DNA of 64,000 nt. Origin: Polyangium fumosum (GTDB lineage: Bacteria > Myxococcota_A > Polyangia > Polyangiales > Polyangiaceae). The notes below the pieces were generated by a model. The model was not told the DNA's origin and ran no database searches. It saw only the letters and a list, made by a program, of their open reading frames with translations. Below are positions 59,958 through 64,000 of this stretch, piece by piece. The stretch's first letter is position 1. Every line of letters starts with the position of its first letter. Made by a program: the position numbers and the translations under genes. Location: contig NZ_SSMQ01000007.1 of NCBI RefSeq assembly GCF_005144585.1, positions 186,001 through 250,000 on the forward strand, given 5' to 3'.

Positions 59958-62627
59958 TCACCCCACCTCGATCTCCGCCTCCGGCGACGGCGGCAGCTCC
60001 GACTTGCTCCCGCTCGTCAGTTGGAGCCGCCCGAAGATCGCCTCGGCGCGCGCATCCATCGTGCCCGCCTCCTTCTGCACGTCTTCGTTGCCGGCGAGCT
60101 CCGGGTTCTTGCGCAGGAAACGCGCGTAGGTCTTGAACGTCCGCGCGAGCTCCACCTCGTTGCCGCTCTGCTCGAAGATCGCCACGGCGCGGTCGAAGTA
60201 CTCGCGCGCGCTCGTCGTATGCGCGTGCCCCCAGCCGCCGGCCGCCGTGATCTCGCCGAGCGTCCGGAGCGCCGCGGCGAGGTGCACCTTGCTGCGCACG
60301 GAGGCGAAGAGGTCCACCGCGCGGCCGATGCAGTCGCGCGCCTTCGCGAGGTCGCCTTGCATCAGGTACGCCTTGCCGAGCGCGCGAAGCGTCTCCGCGA
60401 GCTTCAGCCGATCGCCGAGCTCGTCGCACAGGCCCTCGGCGCGCACGAGCACGCCGATCGCCTTCTCCGGCTCGCCGCTCCGGTAGTACGTCGTCCCGAT
60501 GTTCGTCAGCACGAGCGCGATCTTGTTCCGATCGCCGATCTGCTGCGCGACCTCGAGCGCCTCCTCGAACATCACGAGCGCCTTCTGGAAGTTCCGGCGC
60601 TCCTCGGCGATCGTCCCGAGGTTGTTCAGCGTCGTCACCACGCCGACGAGGTCACCGACCTCGCGCCGGATCGTGAGCGACTGCTCGAACGCCCCGAGCG
60701 CGTCCTTGAACTGACCCGAGTCCTGCAGCGCCAGGCCCACGTTGTTGAGCGAGAGCGCGATCGAGCGCCGGTCGCCGAGCTTCTGCCGCCGCGCGAGGCC
60801 GTCGCGGAAGCTCGTCAGGGCCGACGCGTATTCGCCCTTCAGCCACGCGATCTTGCCGAGGTCGTCGATCGTCGAGGCCACGCCGCGCTCGTCGCCCGAG
60901 GCTTCGAAGAGCGACATCGCCGTCGCCAGGTGCCGCTCGCCTTCGTCGAGCGAGCCCATGTCGCGGAAGAGCCGGCCGATGCGGTTGTGCGCGGCGCCGC
61001 CCTTCTTCTTCATGTCGAGCCGGTACGCGAGCGTCAGCATCCCGCGGAACGCGGCCATCGCGTCGTCGATGTAGCCCATCGACTGGAGCACGTCGCCGTA
61101 CGCGTGCAGCGCGTCGATCCGCGCGCCGTCGTGCGAGTCGCCGAGCAGCTCGAGGCCCCGCTGGTAGTACTCGCACGACTTGCCGTTCGCGTACCTGCGC
61201 CGCGCCACGGCCGCCGCCTCCAGGTACGCGATGCCCGCCTGGATCGACTCGCCCGCTTGCTCGCGGTGGCGCGCCAGCGATGCGATCCGCTCCTCGCTCG
61301 TGCGCACGCCCGGCTGGTGCTCCATCCAGTCGGCGATGACGCGGTTCGACAGGCTCTTCGCCTCCGCGCTCGTCCGCGCCGTGATCGCCTCGCGCTCCTC
61401 GCTCCGCGCCCAGGCGTACTCCACCGAGCCCGGAAAAATCGTCCCGGCGCGGCGGAGGATCCACCCGTTCTTGTGCAGCCCATCGAGCATCCGCCCGATC
61501 CGCGCGACGTCGCCCGTCTCTTCCTCGACCCAGAGGTCGGGCGCTTCGAGGCCCGTGCGCGCGAGCGCCACGAACGCGCCGCTCCAGAACACGGCGCCCA
61601 TCGCCGCCGCTTGTTCGAGCACGATGCGCTCGTCCTCGTCGAGCGAGGCCACGCGCGCTTGCACCGCGTCCTCGACCGTCGCCGGCAGCCGCGCCGCCGC
61701 GAGCCGCTCCGGGTAGAGCACGAGCCGCGCCTCGCCCTCCTCCGTCGTGGCCTCGCCGATCACGCCCTCGGCCGCGTAGATCTCCACCATCTGCGCGAGG
61801 AGCCCCGGGTTCCCTCGCGCGAACGCACACGCCGTCTCCACGAGCGGCGCGGGCACCTCGCCGCCGTTCGTGTACACGGCGAGCATCGCGCTCGACACAC
61901 GCGCGCTGTCCTCCTCGCCGAGCGGACCGAGCTCCAGCAGCGTGTGCCGGCGCTCGCCCACGCGCGCCCAGTCCTCCTGCCGGTAGACGAGGTCGTCGCG
62001 GCCCGTGCAGATCACGAAGATCGGGCCCGTCAGGTATTCGAGCAGGTACCGAAGCAGCGAGAGCGCGTCCTCGTGCGCCTCGTGCAGGTCTTCGAGCACC
62101 AGGATGAGCGGGCCCGTCTGCGCGTCCGCTTCGAGGAACGCCTTCACCACGGCGCGCCGCACGAGCTCGGCCTCGTGCGGGTCGTCGCTCACGGCGCGCG
62201 TCAGCGGGCTCTCCTCCTCGGTCAGGCCGAGGAGCTGCCCGAGGAACGTCACGGCGTCGCTCACGCGCCGCGGTTCGAGCACGCCTTCGAGCTTCTGCCG
62301 GATCGTCGCGCGCGCCTCGTCCGGATCCATGCCGCGCACGAGGCCAAAGCGCGAGCGGATGAGCCGCGCGAACGGCGAGAACGACACCGAGCCGTCCCGC
62401 GCGCTGCCTTCGAACGCGCGGACCTCGTTCGTGCGCGACGCCACGAACTCTTCGACGAGCCGTGTCTTGCCGATGCCTGCGGGTCCGACGATCGTCACGA
62501 TGCGCGTGTCGCGCCGCTCTTCGACGGCCGTGAGATTGGCGGCGAGGAGGGAAAGCTCTTCGTCCCGGCCCACGAGCGGACACGCGGGCGCGCGTGGCGC
62601 ACTGACGTTTGGTCTCTCGGTCTCCAT
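59958..62627 (-). CDS. STAND-type ATPase with C-terminal TPR array
   Basis: An 889-residue protein. Residues ~18-400 form an ORC/STAND-like ATPase with PLVGRDEEL, Walker A GPAGIGKTRL and Walker B LILVLEDLHEA. Residues ~480-870 hold about ten TPRs, e.g. ALSLNNVGLALQDSGQFKDA, TTLNNLGTIAEERRNFQKA and LVLTNIGTTYYRSGEPEKA. No effector domain (kinase, DNA-binding, nuclease, TIR) is visible. It resembles ATPase/TPR halves of MalT/AfsR-like or myxobacterial kinase-linked regulators; a signalling scaffold is likely. Confidence 0.82.
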   Translation of the reverse strand: METERPNVSAPRAPACPLVGRDEELSLLAANLTAVEERRDTRIVTIVGPAGIGKTRLVEEFVASRTNEVRAFEGSARDGSVSFSPFARLIRSRFGLVRGMDPDEARATIRQKLEGVLEPRRVSDAVTFLGQLLGLTEEESPLTRAVSDDPHEAELVRRAVVKAFLEADAQTGPLILVLEDLHEAHEDALSLLRYLLEYLTGPIFVICTGRDDLVYRQEDWARVGERRHTLLELGPLGEEDSARVSSAMLAVYTNGGEVPAPLVETACAFARGNPGLLAQMVEIYAAEGVIGEATTEEGEARLVLYPERLAAARLPATVEDAVQARVASLDEDERIVLEQAAAMGAVFWSGAFVALARTGLEAPDLWVEEETGDVARIGRMLDGLHKNGWILRRAGTIFPGSVEYAWARSEEREAITARTSAEAKSLSNRVIADWMEHQPGVRTSEERIASLARHREQAGESIQAGIAYLEAAAVARRRYANGKSCEYYQRGLELLGDSHDGARIDALHAYGDVLQSMGYIDDAMAAFRGMLTLAYRLDMKKKGGAAHNRIGRLFRDMGSLDEGERHLATAMSLFEASGDERGVASTIDDLGKIAWLKGEYASALTSFRDGLARRQKLGDRRSIALSLNNVGLALQDSGQFKDALGAFEQSLTIRREVGDLVGVVTTLNNLGTIAEERRNFQKALVMFEEALEVAQQIGDRNKIALVLTNIGTTYYRSGEPEKAIGVLVRAEGLCDELGDRLKLAETLRALGKAYLMQGDLAKARDCIGRAVDLFASVRSKVHLAAALRTLGEITAAGGWGHAHTTSAREYFDRAVAIFEQSGNEVELARTFKTYARFLRKNPELAGNEDVQKEAGTMDARAEAIFGRLQLTSGSKSELPPSPEAEIEVG

Positions 62628-62738
62628 CGAGCTCCGCGGGGGTCTGGCGAGGGAGGTTTTTCTCCGACGCGGCGAGGGTATAGCCTTGCCCGCTCCGAGG
62701 AAAGCGGCGCCGGCGGCATTTTCGCGTATCCGCCGACC

Positions 62739-64000
62739 TTACGAGGGGTGAGGCCGGAGCCGCGGGCGGACGACCGGGAAGCTCGGTCCGCCCGGGGTAC
62801 GTCCGGTCCGTCGCAGGGAGCGCCGCCGTTGCCACCACTTCTCCAGGCCGATGACCGGCAGGACCACGAGGGCGGCGGCCACGGCTTTCGCCCACTCCGC
62901 GGCGCCGAGCGGGGCCGCGCCGAAGAGCGTGTGCATGAACGGCAGGTACACGAACCCGAGCTGGAGCAAGAGGAGCGTCCCGATCCCCACGTACACGAGC
63001 GGGTTCGAGAAGAGCCCGATCGAAAGGGACGAGCCGTGGAGCGAGCGGCAGTTCAGGAGGTAGAACACCTGGAAGAGGACCATCGTGGTCACGGCCATCG
63101 TCTGCGCCTCGCGCAGGGCGAACTCCGGGGACAGGCCTTCGCCGAGCTTGTCGTGGTACTCCATCAGGAAGAGCCCCAGCGCGCCGGCCGTCATCAAGAG
63201 CGCCACGATCACGGTCCGCACGAGCACGAACCGCCCGAGGATCGGCTCGCTCGTGCGTCGCGGCGGCCGCTCCATCAGGTTCGGCTCCTTGGCCTCGAAC
63301 GCGAGCGGCAAGGAGAGCGTCACCGTGGCGACGAGGTTGATCCAGAGGATCTGCACGGGCGCCATCGGCAGGAGCGGCCGCCCGTCGACCAGCGGGAAAA
63401 AGAGCACCGCGATGAGGAGCACGAGCGCCTCGCCGATGTTCGTCGGCAGCACGAACGCGAGCGCCTTGATCAGGTTGTCGTAGACGCGCCTCCCTTCCTC
63501 CACGGCCGCGCGGATGCTCGCGAAGTTGTCGTCCGTCAGCACGATGTCGGCCGCTTGTTTGGCGACGGCCGTCCCCGTGATGCCCATGGCCACGCCGATG
63601 TTCGCTTGCTTCAGCGCCGGCGCGTCGTTCACGCCGTCGCCCGTCATCGCGACGACCTGCCCCGCGGCTTGCAGCGCCTCCACGAGCCTGAGCTTGTGCT
63701 CCGGCGCCACGCGCGCGAACACGTTCCGCGTCCGCGCCGCCTCTGCGAGATCCGCGGGCGACATCGCCGAGAGCTCGCGGCCCGTCACCACCTCGTCCGC
63801 AGCGACGAGCAGGCCGATCTCGATGCCGATCGCCTTCGCCGTCACCGGGTGATCCCCCGTGATCATCTTGACCGTGATGCCCGCGCGTTGACACGCCTTC
63901 ACCGCCTCGATCGCCTCCGGCCGCGGCGGATCGATCATCCCCACGAGCCCGAGCAGTTCGAAGCCGCTCGCCACCTCCGCCTCGCCGAGCCCCTCGATCC
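62739..64000 (-). CDS. P-type cation-transporting ATPase, C-terminal part (cut by window end)
   Basis: About 420 residues of the C-terminal part of a P2-type ATPase; the N-terminus with the phosphorylation site DKTGT is beyond the window, and the frame is open to 64000. Present are MITGDHPVTAKAIG, MTGDGVNDAPALKQANIG, AADIVLTDDNFASI and six C-terminal membrane helices, including a P-type M5/M6 region (LPTNIGEALVLLIAVLF, QILWINLVATV). The layout fits Ca2+- or Na+/K+-like transporters of the PMR1/SERCA group. The C-terminal tail is basic. Confidence 0.88.
   Translation of the reverse strand, partial: IEGLGEAEVASGFELLGLVGMIDPPRPEAIEAVKACQRAGITVKMITGDHPVTAKAIGIEIGLLVAADEVVTGRELSAMSPADLAEAARTRNVFARVAPEHKLRLVEALQAAGQVVAMTGDGVNDAPALKQANIGVAMGITGTAVAKQAADIVLTDDNFASIRAAVEEGRRVYDNLIKALAFVLPTNIGEALVLLIAVLFFPLVDGRPLLPMAPVQILWINLVATVTLSLPLAFEAKEPNLMERPPRRTSEPILGRFVLVRTVIVALLMTAGALGLFLMEYHDKLGEGLSPEFALREAQTMAVTTMVLFQVFYLLNCRSLHGSSLSIGLFSNPLVYVGIGTLLLLQLGFVYLPFMHTLFGAAPLGAAEWAKAVAAALVVLPVIGLEKWWQRRRSLRRTGRTPGGPSFPVVRPRLRPHPS

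Noticed and set aside
59958-62627. Avs-type antiphage STAND protein
   Set aside because: It has the ATPase and repeat sensor parts but no N-terminal effector domain; the P-loop and TPR layout fits regulatory proteins better.

Overview
The window reads as chromosomal DNA of a high-GC myxobacterium, most likely of the Sorangium/Polyangium group. The evidence is very GC-rich third codon positions, frequent GTG starts, two eukaryote-like Ser/Thr kinases with large sensor or output domains, many lipoproteins with a Gly-rich GGxGG linker after the lipobox, a protein resembling Myxococcus MXAN_5187, and dense two-strand packing. The genus is inferred, not proven. Two stretches (about 2.13-3.8 kb and 13.4-22.3 kb) look visibly less GC-rich than the rest; I judged this by eye and did not compute it.

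Layout. 1-1.8 kb: end of a secreted zinc metalloprotease and a lipoprotein. 1.83-2.13 kb: seven 42/43-bp tandem repeats. 2.2-3.8 kb: an overlapping pair, an SMC/ABC-like ATPase and a small PD-(D/E)XK-like protein, a candidate two-gene defence module. 3.8-13.2 kb: 7TM-DISM/GAF/Ser-Thr kinase, histidine ammonia-lyase, biotin carrier protein, PLP enzyme, methyltransferase and YkuD transpeptidase. 13.3-14.6 kb: tRNA-Arg(CCG), then a hybrid histidine kinase wrecked by frameshifts, a deletion and a small internal inversion. 14.75-22.0 kb: a seven-gene minus-strand operon with three GHKL-type ATPase modules, three STAS-like modules (one fused to a methyltransferase) and two SpoIIE/PP2C phosphatases. 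This is an unusually elaborate partner-switching system. 24.3-26.4 kb: a three-gene RiPP locus: a lipoprotein precursor ending in a CGEGSCG-type core, a DUF692/MNIO oxidase and a DUF2063 partner, resembling bufferin/HvfABC copper-binding peptide loci. 26.4-52.2 kb: a kinase fused to a formylglycine-enzyme-like domain, a VWA/HEAT pair, lipid and envelope enzymes, an aquaporin-like channel with an altered second NPA box, an EF-G paralogue, a DNA polymerase X whose PHP nuclease site is destroyed, and several Gly-rich or Cys-rich lipoproteins. 52.2-57.2 kb: two gene remnants joined head to head, a DUF6209/VWA pair, a 21-bp minisatellite and a membrane sensor. 57.2-64 kb: HDAC-family deacetylase, tRNA-His, thioesterase, Uma2-family protein, a STAND ATPase/TPR protein and the C-terminal part of a P-type cation ATPase cut by the window end.

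The best candidates for something undescribed are the seven-gene partner-switching operon (especially its STAS-methyltransferase fusion and the ATPase-STAS fusion with a possible internal start), the lipid-anchored MNIO peptide locus, and the ATPase/nuclease pair beside the tandem repeats. A 35-bp palindromic element occurs twice, at 9790 and 57188, in opposite orientation, and it decides the likely start of the PLP-enzyme gene. All family assignments come from motif recognition by eye; no database search was run.
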